Under the pieces are notes generated by a model. It made no database searches. It was not told where the DNA came from and saw only the letters and a list, made by a program, of their open reading frames with translations. DNA of 64,000 bases, taken from positions 1,486,501 to 1,550,500 of the forward strand of contig NZ_CP118955.1 in the NCBI RefSeq assembly GCF_029023785.1. Direction: 5' to 3'. The stretch comes from Enterococcus faecium (GTDB lineage Bacteria; Bacillota; Bacilli; Lactobacillales; Enterococcaceae). A program made the position numbers and the translations under genes. Positions within the stretch are counted from its first letter, which is position 1. Each line of letters begins with the position of its first letter. Below are positions 38,411 to 47,122 of the stretch, in pieces.

Positions 38411-38439
38411 TTGTTAAATTTTTGTTTTCATGTTAAAAT
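38411..38439 (+). promoter_or_regulatory. Promoter of the DcuS-like two-component operon
   Basis: -35 TTGTTA (38411-38416), a 17-base spacer, and -10 TAAAAT (38434-38439) with a TGT extension, 30 bases before the kinase start. Confidence 0.6.
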
Positions 38440-38468
38440 TTTCACAATAAATTCTTTCGAGGTAGCCT

Positions 38469-40049
38469 ATGTTTCCTTTTTTTAAGAAAAAACCATTAAA
38501 GCTCCAGAACACGATCATCCTTGTCGTTTGTTTCTCCACATTCGTTTCTTTGATTGTTTCTGCCATATTGATCAGGAATTTTATTCTTTCGATGAACCGA
38601 TCTAGTGTGTCAGATAAAATCTCTAGCATTGCTAAAATCGTTGCCAATGATAAACTCATCCAAAAAAAGCTGCAGACTGGTGACCCGACACATGCGATTC
38701 AAGGAATAACAAATGAAATCATGATTGCATCGAATTTAGATTTTATCGTTGTCATGGACCCTGAAGGCATTCGATATTCTCACGCAGACCCAAGTTACAT
38801 CGGTCTTCCTTTCTCAAGTCATGAAGATGTGAAAAAAGTGATTGGAGGACAAGAATTTTTCTCTGAAAAAGAAGGAATGTTAGGGTTCGGCTTCCGCTAT
38901 TTCGTCCCTATTTATTATGATCAAGAGATTATTGGTGCAGTTTGTGTTGGCTTAACAAACAACACGATTGACAATCAAGTCAAAGATGGACAAAAAATGA
39001 AAAAAGTACTGCTTGGACTTGAACCACAAGAAATAGCAGAACAGTTAAGTGAAAAAACGATTATCGAAAATGAAGTAGATGAAGGAATCTTAGCCATCTC
39101 TTCTGATAAAACTATCCTCTTGATCAATACACCTGCAAAAAACATTTTCTACCAAACAGAGCAGCTATTGGATTTCGAAGTAGGAAAAAAAATCAGTGAT
39201 AATCTATATGACGTTTTGTTTAAAGAGACGATTGAGCATCAAACGACCGTTCGGACTCAATCCATGTATTTAAATGGGATAGAAACTATTTCTAGCGTTA
39301 CACCTCTTTTTAGCAATGACCGTTTTTTAGGAGCAGTCGCAACTTTACGAAATCGATCAGAAGTAATGAAATTAATGGAGGAGCTTGGGGGGACGAAACA
39401 ATATATAAACTCCATGAGAGCTCAAACCCATGAATTCATGAATAAACTTCATGTCATTTCTGGTTTGATTGATTTGAAGAAGTATGAAGAAGTCACCCAT
39501 TTTATCCAGCAGCTAAATCAAAATTATAAAAAAGAGATTGGCCAAGTCTCAAGTCTGATCAAAGTACCTGCAATTGCCGGTTTTTTATTAGGCAAAATAA
39601 ACGAAGCCAAAGAACAATCTGTTGAAATGCTGTTAGAAAGCGATTCTTTTATCCCTAAAATGGAGATGGATGACTCCATCCATTCACTTTTGCAAGTGTT
39701 AGGGAACTTACTTGATAATGCAAAAGAAGCCGTGCTACAAAAACATGAAAGAAACGGACAGGTCCGGATTCATTTAAACTATGACACAGAAGCTGAAGTA
39801 TTCATCGTGACCGTCTGCGATGACGGTGTCGGGATATCAGAAGAAATCTCAGAAAAAATATTTACGCTAGGTTTTTCGACGAAGGGAATCAATCGTGGGT
39901 TTGGATTGAATCTCATCCATTCAATCGTCAAACGCCACGGTGGATTTTTAGAATTTTCCAAACAAACAAATGGCGGTACAATCGTCTATCTAGAATTACC
40001 AAAAAAGGAAGATCAAAATGATGACAAATGTCCTGATAATCGAAGATGA
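38469..40049 (+). CDS. DcuS/CitA-like sensor kinase lacking the second membrane helix
   Basis: Histidine kinase of the citrate/malate-sensing family, 526 residues. Helix 1 is at about 14-36, and a single-Cache sensor fold follows (IVVMDPEGIRYSHADPSYIGLPF and GFGFRYFVPIYYDQEIIGAVCVG). A PAS region is at about 205-295, the phospho-acceptor His321 lies in THEFMNKLHVISGL, and the ATPase motifs include LGNLLDNAKEAV and GFGLNLIHSIV. Relatives have a membrane helix between the Cache domain and the GLEPxEIA segment. Here VGLTNNTIDNQVKDGQKMKK leads straight to VLLGLEPQEIAEQ with no hydrophobic stretch. The gene overlaps the regulator by 32 bases. Confidence 0.88.
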   Translation: MFPFFKKKPLKLQNTIILVVCFSTFVSLIVSAILIRNFILSMNRSSVSDKISSIAKIVANDKLIQKKLQTGDPTHAIQGITNEIMIASNLDFIVVMDPEGIRYSHADPSYIGLPFSSHEDVKKVIGGQEFFSEKEGMLGFGFRYFVPIYYDQEIIGAVCVGLTNNTIDNQVKDGQKMKKVLLGLEPQEIAEQLSEKTIIENEVDEGILAISSDKTILLINTPAKNIFYQTEQLLDFEVGKKISDNLYDVLFKETIEHQTTVRTQSMYLNGIETISSVTPLFSNDRFLGAVATLRNRSEVMKLMEELGGTKQYINSMRAQTHEFMNKLHVISGLIDLKKYEEVTHFIQQLNQNYKKEIGQVSSLIKVPAIAGFLLGKINEAKEQSVEMLLESDSFIPKMEMDDSIHSLLQVLGNLLDNAKEAVLQKHERNGQVRIHLNYDTEAEVFIVTVCDDGVGISEEISEKIFTLGFSTKGINRGFGLNLIHSIVKRHGGFLEFSKQTNGGTIVYLELPKKEDQNDDKCPDNRR

Positions 40050-40734
40050 TCCAATGGTTGCAGAATTGAATCGTACTTTTGTGGAAAGCATCCCTAATAT
40101 GAACGTAATCGAAAGTTTCAGAAATGTAGAAGAAGGAAAAAAATATTTCAGACAAAAAAACGCAGATCTGCTGCTGCTTGATGTATACATGCCTGGCGAA
40201 AGTGGTATCCATTTTTTATCTTGGCTTAGACAGCAAGGAAATGATATCCCAGTGATTTTGATCACTGCTGCAGATGATATCGAAACCATAAAGAATGTGA
40301 TCCGCTACGGTGCCTTAGATTATTTGATCAAACCGTTCACTTTGCAACGTTTTCAGCTGGCGATCGAAAAGTATCTTGCTTTCTCTCAGACAATCCAAAC
40401 GACTGAAAAAGCCGATCAGAAATTGATCGATCAAGTATTCAACCACACCACTCCCATTCACGAAATACCATCATTCATCGATTTGCCTAAAGGTCTGTCA
40501 AAACTGACTTTAAAAAAAATAAGTGCATTTATTCTAAAAGAAGATACTATTTTTTCAACAAAAGAACTGGCTCAAAAAAGCTCACTGTCACGTATATCCG
40601 TCAAGAAATATTTGAATTTTTTAGTAGAACAAGATATATTGAACGAAAGAATCAAATATTTGGAAATCGGCCGGCCGCTAACCTGTTATGAATTGACAAA
40701 GAATGGGCGGAAAAAGCTCACAGATTACTGTTGA
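40018..40734 (+). CDS. DcuR/CitB-like response regulator
   Basis: Partner of the preceding kinase, 238 residues. The receiver domain has IIEDDPMVAE and the phosphorylatable Asp55 in LLLLDVYMPG, with Lys in YLIKPFTLQRF. The C-terminal helix-turn-helix (STKELAQKSSLSRISVKKYLNFLV) is the CitB/DcuR type. An AGGAAG site precedes two adjacent ATG codons at 40018. The likely target is the convergent transporter operon at 42932-40836, whose promoter carries an inverted repeat. That pairing is inferred from position and family. Confidence 0.88.
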   Translation: MMTNVLIIEDDPMVAELNRTFVESIPNMNVIESFRNVEEGKKYFRQKNADLLLLDVYMPGESGIHFLSWLRQQGNDIPVILITAADDIETIKNVIRYGALDYLIKPFTLQRFQLAIEKYLAFSQTIQTTEKADQKLIDQVFNHTTPIHEIPSFIDLPKGLSKLTLKKISAFILKEDTIFSTKELAQKSSLSRISVKKYLNFLVEQDILNERIKYLEIGRPLTCYELTKNGRKKLTDYC

Positions 40735-40754
40735 GTCATCGAATTATCCCATAC

Positions 40755-40805
40755 AAAATAGTCCAAGTATACAGAAGTAACAACTGTTTACTTGGACTAT
40801 TTTTA
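40755..40805. terminator. Bidirectional terminator
   Basis: AAAATAGTCCAAGTA (40755-40769) and TACTTGGACTATTTT (40790-40804) are exact inverted repeats between the response regulator and the convergent dehydrogenase gene. Confidence 0.85.
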
Positions 40806-40835
40806 AACATTTTATTGACGAATATCCATGTTTTC

Positions 40836-41855
40836 TTATCTTAATTGACGGGCTTTAGGAAGAGATACCTCATTTTTCGTTTTTCCAGTTTCTATTATTT
40901 CACGAAAGTTCTCGAAACTTGTCGAAATCATATTTGATAATGCCTCATCTGTATTTGAACCTACATGCGGGGTTACAAGAACTCTAGGGTACATTTCTAC
41001 TAATTGCTGGATAGCAGGGTCTGGAATCGTCTCCCATGGCTTGAAGGATCGGAAAAAAACCTCTGTTTCATTTGCAAAAACATCGGTTGCAAAACCAGCT
41101 AAATGATTGCTTTTCAAAGCTCTTAAAATAGCTTCATTATCTTGAAGCTCTCCACGGGCTGTATTAATCAAGATGCTGCCTTTTTTCATTTGAGCTAAAA
41201 ATCCTTCATTGATCATTTGATCGTTTTCACCTGGGATATGAGGTACATGAATACTGACAATATCGCTTTTGGCTAATAACTCTTCAAGCGAGTGGAACGT
41301 CAATACTTTTTTAGCAGCTTCTGTCTGATGAATATCGTAGCCGATCACTTTGGCTCCTAGTCCCTTAAACAAAACAGCTTCCGTCAACCCTATCCTGCCT
41401 GTTCCTATGATCCCTACTGTGCAATTTCTGATTTCACGACTAAACATTTGCTCATCCACTCGAAAATCTTTGAAAGATGTTCGGATCGTCGTATACGCAG
41501 TATTTCTCAAAAGCATCATGGCAAAAGTCAAAGATAACTCTGCTATCGCATTTGGCGAATACGATGGTACACGGGCTACTGTCATACCAAAATCAGCTGC
41601 CGCTTGTAGATCGATATGATTGACTCCCACAGTCCGTGTAAAAACATAACGAATCCCATATTCCTGCATTTTTGCAAGATTGGTCTCATCTGCTATACAA
41701 TTTCCCCTCAACAATACAGCATCATGGTCCTTTGCTGACACGATATTGTCATGTGTCAACAGTTCTTCATAAAGACTGAGATCATAATGGTAAATATTCA
41801 ATTTTTCAAAAAAATCTATCTCGTTCGGACGAACACCGTAACATGCGATTCTCAT
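40836..41855 (-). CDS. D-2-hydroxyacid dehydrogenase (D-lactate dehydrogenase-like)
   Basis: NAD-dependent reduction of 2-oxo acids to D-2-hydroxy acids. The start at 41855 has GGAGG 8 bases upstream; the product is 339 residues. The family motifs are present: RTVGVNHIDLQAA with the substrate Arg nearby, the NAD site GIIGTGRIGLTEA, NTARGELQDNEA and the catalytic His in VTPHVGSNTDEA. It resembles LdhD/VanH/HicD proteins, which cannot be told apart here. It is co-transcribed with an organic-acid transporter 18 bases upstream, so it probably acts on that transported acid or its keto form. Confidence 0.9.
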   Translation of the reverse strand: MRIACYGVRPNEIDFFEKLNIYHYDLSLYEELLTHDNIVSAKDHDAVLLRGNCIADETNLAKMQEYGIRYVFTRTVGVNHIDLQAAADFGMTVARVPSYSPNAIAELSLTFAMMLLRNTAYTTIRTSFKDFRVDEQMFSREIRNCTVGIIGTGRIGLTEAVLFKGLGAKVIGYDIHQTEAAKKVLTFHSLEELLAKSDIVSIHVPHIPGENDQMINEGFLAQMKKGSILINTARGELQDNEAILRALKSNHLAGFATDVFANETEVFFRSFKPWETIPDPAIQQLVEMYPRVLVTPHVGSNTDEALSNMISTSFENFREIIETGKTKNEVSLPKARQLR

Positions 41856-41873
41856 ACTTTCTTCCTCCATTTC

Positions 41874-42932
41874 TTATGAAAATAAACCTATGCCATGAAT
41901 CATTTGTAATACAACGATCCATACAGGTGTCAGTACCACAGCAAAAATAGTTGACAGTAAGGATGCATTGGAGGCTAAAAGTGCCTCCCTATCAAAACTG
42001 ATAGCATAGGCTGCTGCCACTGTTGCAGCTGGTGTAGCCATCATGATAACGATTGTTGCCAGTGCTTCAAAATTGACTGGTAGAATATTCGTTGCCGTCA
42101 AAACTGCTAGAATCACGATATTCAATGCAGGTACAAATACCACTTTGACTAGACTGTAATACCATGAAGTTTTTTCAGATGCAGCTTTTTTGAAGCTTAC
42201 TTCACCTAATGTTGCGCCGATTGCTAGCCACGCCAATGGTGAACTTAAACCAGCTAAATAATCCATCGGCTGAAATAGCCACGGTGCAGTCTGGTCAATT
42301 CGCAAAAACGCTACTTGGCTTATCTCTCCTTCTGCACCTGTAACTGACACTTGTGGCAGATACCCTTGGAACAGCCAAATGAAAAGGCCGGCAAAAGTAG
42401 CGATAATGATTGGATTGACGAACATCGCTTTGATATTTTTAGCTTCCATCTTCAAGCCACTCATTTTTATGTATCCATAAGAATACAAAAAGATTCGGTA
42501 GCCAATATTGAAAATTGAGGAATACATCACGCCGACAGGACCATAAATCGCACTGACGATAGGCGTTCCGAAAAAGGTCGTAGAACCAAAGATCGTCAGG
42601 ACACGCAACGTTGTTTGCTTATCCCCTTTATAGCTTAAGAAAAAAGGTTTTGAAACTAGAATAAGAATAATATAAATAACTAATCCCCAAATCAAGACAT
42701 TGATTCCTTGCATCAGTAATTCTGTATTGATATCTTGCATGAAAGCTCGAAATGCCAGTGCTGGCAAAGCCACTGTTAAGACGACTTTCGATAGAATTTT
42801 TCCAACAGATTCAGAAAAAATCCCCTTTTTTCTACAAACAAACCCTAATAATATAATAAAAACTGTTGAAGTGATTGCACTGACAATCGACATATCTGTC
42901 AAAGTCGATCGAAAAATGTCAAATAAGTTCAT
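41874..42932 (-). CDS. AEC family transporter (malate/auxin-efflux type)
   Basis: Carboxylate transporter of 352 residues with about ten membrane segments; relatives include MleP and MdcF. The ATG at 42932 follows AGGAGGAG. N-terminal VFIILLGFVCRKKGIFSE and the mid-protein FGSTTFFGTPIVSAIYGP are typical family segments. It lies in an operon with the D-2-hydroxyacid dehydrogenase and faces a DcuS/DcuR-like sensor pair, so a C3-C6 hydroxy- or dicarboxylic acid is the likely substrate. The direction of transport is unknown. Confidence 0.87.
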   Translation of the reverse strand: MNLFDIFRSTLTDMSIVSAITSTVFIILLGFVCRKKGIFSESVGKILSKVVLTVALPALAFRAFMQDINTELLMQGINVLIWGLVIYIILILVSKPFFLSYKGDKQTTLRVLTIFGSTTFFGTPIVSAIYGPVGVMYSSIFNIGYRIFLYSYGYIKMSGLKMEAKNIKAMFVNPIIIATFAGLFIWLFQGYLPQVSVTGAEGEISQVAFLRIDQTAPWLFQPMDYLAGLSSPLAWLAIGATLGEVSFKKAASEKTSWYYSLVKVVFVPALNIVILAVLTATNILPVNFEALATIVIMMATPAATVAAAYAISFDREALLASNASLLSTIFAVVLTPVWIVVLQMIHGIGLFS

Positions 42933-42988
42933 CTTTCTCCTCCTAATTATGTTCATTTATTCACAATAAAAAAACGCTTTTATTTTGC

Positions 42989-43042
42989 TAATACGTATTA
43001 ACATTTTTAATTTTATCTTTACATTGTTACTTATTGAACAAT
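42989..43042 (-). promoter_or_regulatory. Promoter and inverted repeats of the AEC transporter operon
   Basis: On the minus strand, -35 TTCAAT (43038-43033), a 17-base spacer and -10 TAAAAT (43015-43010). The inverted repeat ATTGTT/AACAAT (43023-43028 and 43037-43042) overlaps the -35, and a 12-base palindrome TAATACGTATTA (42989-43000) lies just after the predicted start. Either could bind the DcuR-like regulator. Confidence 0.5.
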
Positions 43043-43092
43043 AGGAAATTAAAGAAACTTTTGAAACTTATGTAAAGTGATTTTTACTAGAA

Positions 43093-43140
43093 CACAAAAA
43101 AAACCTTAAAACCAAACTTAAGAAGTTTAGTTTTAAGGTT
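43093..43140 (-). terminator. Terminator after nagA
   Basis: On the minus strand AACCTTAAAACTAAACTT pairs with AAGTTTGGTTTTAAGGTT (one mismatch), followed by a run of T residues. Confidence 0.85.
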
Positions 43141-43153
43141 AACTTAAATTATA

Positions 43154-44302
43154 TTATGCGTGGAAACGTTCCACGCCATCTAGATAAGTTGCTTCCAATG
43201 TCATATCAGGGTTCAATACGATAAAGTCTGCATCGCGTCCTTGAGCGATTTTTCCACATGTATCATCGATTTTACAGCTGATTGCTGGAATCAGACTAGC
43301 CATCATGACTGCTTGTTCTGGTGTTGCTAATCCCCAGTCTACAACATTTTTAATTGCTTCTTTCAATTTCAATATACTTCCAGCTAAGTTGCCAGATTCT
43401 AGACGTGCTGTTCCTTCTTTTACTACTACTGGAAATTCGCCTAAATTGTAATTTCCATCAGGCATCCCACCGGCCATCATACAGTCTGTAATTAATGCGA
43501 CATGATCATGTCCTGCTTTTTCCATTAGGATTCCCGCAGCATTTGGATGTACATGATGGCCATCACAAATCAATTCAGAAAAGACATGTTCTAAAGATAA
43601 TAACGCACCCACCATACCTGGTTCGCGATGATTCAATCCACGCATACCATTGAAAGCATGGACAAATACACTTGCGCCTGCTTCAACAGCTTTTTGCGCT
43701 TCTTCTAGTGTAGCATTACTGTGTCCTAGAGAAACAACTACTCCTTCTTCAGTCACTTGTTTGACAAACTCTTCTACACCTTGACGTTCCGGTGCTAAAG
43801 CAATTTTTTTGATTAAACCACCTGAAGCTTCTTGCCATTCATGGAAAGTATCCAAATCAGGATCCCCGAAATAACTTGGGTTTTGTGCCCCTTTGTGTTC
43901 TTCTGTGAAGAAAGGACCTTCAAAATAGATTCCTTTGATTTTAGCTCCTGGTGCTTCCTGATACATTTTGCCGATTGTCTCAGCTACATCTTTTAAACGT
44001 TCTTTGCTTGACGTCAATGTTGTTGGTAAAAATGAAGTCACTCCACAAGATAACAGACCTTCAGACATCACTTTGATGCCTTCTGCATCATTATCCATTA
44101 CATCATGATTCATATAGCCGTGAATATGTGTATCTACCAAACCAGGAGCAATCCATTTGCCGCTTTGGTCAATGATGTTGACTTCTCCCTCAGGTAGTTC
44201 TTTGGTGTATTCACCAAAAAGTCCATCGGTAATTTCAAGATAGCCTGCATGTTTGACACCTGACGCTAAAAAGAATTTGTCAGCATAGATAAAAGTTCTC
44301 AT
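43154..44302 (-). CDS. nagA: N-acetylglucosamine-6-phosphate deacetylase
   Basis: Removes the acetyl group from GlcNAc-6-phosphate, feeding amino-sugar use and wall recycling. The 382 residues have the metallohydrolase motifs DTHIHGYMNHDVM (about 57-69), GIYFEGPFFTEEHKGAQ with the metal Glu, SLGHSNATLEEA, HAFNGMRGLNHREPG and the catalytic Asp in ALITDCMMAGG. It stands alone behind its own promoter and a dre-like operator; nagB is not in the window. Confidence 0.96.
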   Translation of the reverse strand: MRTFIYADKFFLASGVKHAGYLEITDGLFGEYTKELPEGEVNIIDQSGKWIAPGLVDTHIHGYMNHDVMDNDAEGIKVMSEGLLSCGVTSFLPTTLTSSKERLKDVAETIGKMYQEAPGAKIKGIYFEGPFFTEEHKGAQNPSYFGDPDLDTFHEWQEASGGLIKKIALAPERQGVEEFVKQVTEEGVVVSLGHSNATLEEAQKAVEAGASVFVHAFNGMRGLNHREPGMVGALLSLEHVFSELICDGHHVHPNAAGILMEKAGHDHVALITDCMMAGGMPDGNYNLGEFPVVVKEGTARLESGNLAGSILKLKEAIKNVVDWGLATPEQAVMMASLIPAISCKIDDTCGKIAQGRDADFIVLNPDMTLEATYLDGVERFHA

Positions 44303-44332
44303 TCTATTCTCTCCCTTTGTTTTTCTACCTCT

Positions 44333-44361
44333 AAAGTACTCTTATTTAGAGAAGAAGTCAA
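44333..44361 (-). promoter_or_regulatory. nagA promoter
   Basis: On the minus strand, -35 TTGACT (44361-44356), a 17-base spacer and -10 TACTTT (44338-44333). The predicted start is about 25-30 bases before the nagA start codon. Confidence 0.65.
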
Positions 44362-44362
44362 G

Positions 44363-44378
44363 AATGGTCTACACCATT
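44363..44378. promoter_or_regulatory. dre-like operator (NagR/YvoA) at nagA
   Basis: AATGGTCTACACCATT is a near-perfect palindrome close to the GntR-family NagR/YvoA/DasR site built on TGGTCTAGACCA. It abuts the nagA -35 and the stop codon of the upstream regulator gene. No NagR gene is in the window. Confidence 0.65.
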
Positions 44379-45214
44379 TACAAATTTTTTGAAATTTGTT
44401 TCACAGCTTGTGCTAAGCCTTCATAGAATGCTGCTCTTTCTGGTTCTTCTTTACGCTTGTATATTAAGCTTTTAAGCACAAATAAATCATTGAGGTAATA
44501 GTAGCTATTCTTCTCTTGAGCCCAATAGATTCCTTGATTCACCTGTTCTAACGCTTCGTCGATTTCATTTTGATGGAATAAGAAATTTCCATAATTATAA
44601 AAAATTTGCGAAAATTCACTTTTTGATCGTTCATCAGCTGATTGATGCAGCAGTTGGATGCTTCGACTCAAATAGTAGCGTGCTTCAGCCGTTTTTCCTG
44701 CCACACCATATATTTTTCCGATACAACTAATCAGTTGTATTTCTGTGTCAGAAACATGGATTCTTTCTTTTTGGCTAGAGTAGCTTAATGCTTCTTTCAA
44801 ATAATAAAGGGACTGAGAGATATTTTGACGCAACGTGAATTCGCAAACACCGAAATAATAATAATAGCGTTGAAAGTCAGTTGCTTGATACAGATTTTCA
44901 GAAATATCAGAAGATTTTAGTACTTGTTCTAACTTCCGATAATCACGTTTTTGGAAACAACTATCCAACAGTTCAAATAATTTATCGTTTGTCCGAGTAG
45001 TTTTTCGAGAGAGATTCATCACATGATCAATCGTTACCCCTAGCCGTTGACAAATCTGCATCATCACCAATACATTCGGCAGTTCCTCATTATTTTCGAT
45101 CCGACTTAATACACTTTGTGAACAAATATCTTGCGAAAGCATTTTTTGCGTCATTTTTTGTTCTTTTCGAATCTCTTTAATGATCGTTCCAAAGGACTCG
45201 ATTAACGTTTCCAT
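44378..45214 (-). CDS. XRE/Rgg-like transcriptional regulator with TPR-type C-terminus
   Basis: Probable regulator of 278 residues; the ATG at 45214 has GGGGAGG 7 bases upstream. Residues 1-65 are an XRE helix-turn-helix (GTIIKEIRKEQKMTQKMLSQ then SVLSRIENNEELPNVLVM). The rest is helical with TPR-like repeats (for example YFGVCEFTLRQNISQSLYYLKEA), the layout of Rgg/PlcR/MutR regulators that often respond to short peptides. No peptide pheromone gene is evident nearby. The gene reads towards nagA, but a separate promoter sits between them. Confidence 0.82.
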   Translation of the reverse strand: METLIESFGTIIKEIRKEQKMTQKMLSQDICSQSVLSRIENNEELPNVLVMMQICQRLGVTIDHVMNLSRKTTRTNDKLFELLDSCFQKRDYRKLEQVLKSSDISENLYQATDFQRYYYYFGVCEFTLRQNISQSLYYLKEALSYSSQKERIHVSDTEIQLISCIGKIYGVAGKTAEARYYLSRSIQLLHQSADERSKSEFSQIFYNYGNFLFHQNEIDEALEQVNQGIYWAQEKNSYYYLNDLFVLKSLIYKRKEEPERAAFYEGLAQAVKQISKNL

Positions 45215-45397
45215 AAGTATCCTCCCCAAAATATGCGTATTCGCATTCTATTCGTATTTTACTTTAGGAAGTCGCAAACTTCAAGAAAAGACTTGCAACT
45301 AAATAATATACTTTAGTTATTTAAGAAAACTCCACTAGAAAGAGAGCCTCAGTGTGTTTGTCTGTGGCCCTCCTACTGAAAAATTTGGTTTTTAAAA

Positions 45398-46618
45398 TCA
45401 TTTTTGGCGATAGGTTGCTAGGAATTCTCTCATTTTCTTAGCTGTTTGTTTCAAATCATCCATTTTAGGAAGATAAACGATTCGAAAATGATCTGGCTGG
45501 TTCCAATTAAATCCACCACCATGTACAAGTAGAATATGATGTTCATGTAAAAAGTCCAAAACGAATTTTTCATCATCCAAAATATTGAATCGCTTTGTAT
45601 CAATTTTTGGGAATATATAAAAAGCAGCTTTTGGTTTTACGGCTGAAAGACCAGGAATATCATTGATTGCATTATAGATATATTCTCTTTGTTCATAGAT
45701 CCTTCCGCCTGGCAGGAGCAGCTCATCGACACTTTGATAACCGCCTAGCGCGGTTTGGATAATTTGCTGAGACAATACATTGGAACACAAACGCATGGAG
45801 GACAACATATTCAGCCCTTCTATATAGCCTTTGACGTGTGACTTATCTCCACTTAGGACCATCCAGCCTACTCGAAATCCTGCTACACGATGAGATTTGG
45901 ATAGACCGTTCAGCGTAACAACGAACAAATCAGGCGCTAATGTAGCAATCGGAATATGTTCTAGACCATCCATCACTAAGCGATCATAGATTTCGTCGGA
46001 ATAAATAATCAGGTTATTTTGTCGAGCTACTTCAACGATTTCTTCTAATAATTCTTTTGGATAAAGTGCCCCAGTAGGATTATTAGGATTAATGATAACA
46101 ATAGCTTTTGTCCGACTCGTTATTTTTGATTTGATATCATCAATATCAGGATACCATTCTGCCTCTTCATCGCAAATATAATGAACAGGTGTGCCTCCAG
46201 CTAATGCAATAGAAGCCGTCCACAACGGATAGTCCGGCATTGGAACCAGTACTTCATCTCCATTGTCCAGCAACCCCTGCATACACATCGTGATCAATTC
46301 GCTCACTCCGTTGCCGGTGTAGATATCATTGATCGTCACATTCGGAAAATGTTTCAGTTGGCAATATTGCTCAATTGCTTTTCTAGCAGAAAAGATCCCC
46401 TTGGAATCTGAGTAGCCTTCTGAGTCACGGGCATTCATGATCAAATCACGAATGACTTCGTTTGGTGCTTCAAATCCAAAAGGTGCGGGATTTCCCGTGT
46501 TCAATTTTAAAATACTAATGCCCTCTTCTTGCATCCGCTCCGCTTCTTCTAGAACGGGACCGCGAACATCGTAACTGACACCTTCTAATTTGTTGGATTT
46601 TTCAAATTCTCTCATCAC
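45398..46618 (-). CDS. Pyridoxal-phosphate aminotransferase (AlaT-like)
   Basis: Class I/II aminotransferase of about 405 residues. Segments LKLNTGNPAPFGFEAP, GNGVSELITMCMQGLLDNGDEVLVP, IVIINPNNPTGALYP and the PLP-lysine region NGLSKSHRVAGFRVGWM match the alanine/aspartate aminotransferase (AlaT/AvtA-like) branch, and Arg in FRIVYLP should bind the substrate carboxylate. Pyruvate-glutamate transamination is the most likely reaction. GTG at 46618 or the next ATG may be the start. It has no close partner genes. Confidence 0.88.
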   Translation of the reverse strand: MMREFEKSNKLEGVSYDVRGPVLEEAERMQEEGISILKLNTGNPAPFGFEAPNEVIRDLIMNARDSEGYSDSKGIFSARKAIEQYCQLKHFPNVTINDIYTGNGVSELITMCMQGLLDNGDEVLVPMPDYPLWTASIALAGGTPVHYICDEEAEWYPDIDDIKSKITSRTKAIVIINPNNPTGALYPKELLEEIVEVARQNNLIIYSDEIYDRLVMDGLEHIPIATLAPDLFVVTLNGLSKSHRVAGFRVGWMVLSGDKSHVKGYIEGLNMLSSMRLCSNVLSQQIIQTALGGYQSVDELLLPGGRIYEQREYIYNAINDIPGLSAVKPKAAFYIFPKIDTKRFNILDDEKFVLDFLHEHHILLVHGGGFNWNQPDHFRIVYLPKMDDLKQTAKKMREFLATYRQK

Positions 46619-46763
46619 TTAGCCAATCCCTCATTTCAAAAAGTTAGAACTTTCCAAATTTTTTGTTATTTACTATTTCAATATCATACTCCATCCTAGA
46701 AAATTTTGCCACTTATTTAGGAAAAACGTAAGTATTAAAAAAACACAAACAAGCGTTGAGAAC

Positions 46764-46925
46764 TTAATTGTCATGATAGTCATTCCATAGATTCGCTGCC
46801 CAATCCATTGCAATTCCACAAATGATTCCTAGCATAAAACCAAGCAAAAAACGTCCGAATGCAAGTCCAATCAATACACCTAAGATCATTCCCAGTCCTG
46901 AAAATTCTCCGTCATATTTCTCCAT
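46764..46925 (-). CDS. Small glycine-rich membrane protein (53 residues)
   Basis: The ATG at 46925 has GGGAGG 10 bases upstream, giving a 53-residue protein. After a short polar start it has one long or two short hydrophobic segments (GLGMILGVLIGLAFGRFLLGFMLGIICGIAMDW) rich in Gly, then a polar tail NLWNDYHDN. Glycine-zipper-like spacing (GVLIG, GRFLLG, GIICG) suggests tight helix packing. Function unknown; it precedes the tRNA-Leu gene on the opposite strand. Confidence 0.65.
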   Translation of the reverse strand: MEKYDGEFSGLGMILGVLIGLAFGRFLLGFMLGIICGIAMDWAANLWNDYHDN

Positions 46926-46997
46926 CTTAATAAGTCCTCCCATTTTTGAGCTTGACAACTATGTAAAACCTCGCTATCATTAGTGTGTTATTATTAC

Positions 46998-47081
46998 GCA
47001 GATGTGTTGGAATTGGCAGACAAGCATGATTGAGGGTCATGTGAGCGTTAGCTCGTGTGGGTTCGAGTCCCATCATCTGCA
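46998..47081 (+). tRNA. tRNA-Leu (GAG)
   Basis: The acceptor arm GCAGATG (46998-47004) pairs with CATCTGC (47074-47080). A D-arm with AATTGGCAGAC, the anticodon stem-loop CATGA-TTGAGGG-TCATG (anticodon GAG), a long variable arm typical of leucine tRNA, and the T-loop GGTTCGAGTCC follow. CCA is not encoded. Confidence 0.95.
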
Positions 47082-47085
47082 CTAC

Positions 47086-47122
47086 AACTCGTGAAGTTAA
47101 TTTTGCTTCACGAGTTTTTTTG
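47086..47122 (+). terminator. Terminator after tRNA-Leu
   Basis: AACTCGTGAAG (47086-47096) pairs with CTTCACGAGTT (47106-47116), followed by TTTTTTG. Confidence 0.85.
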
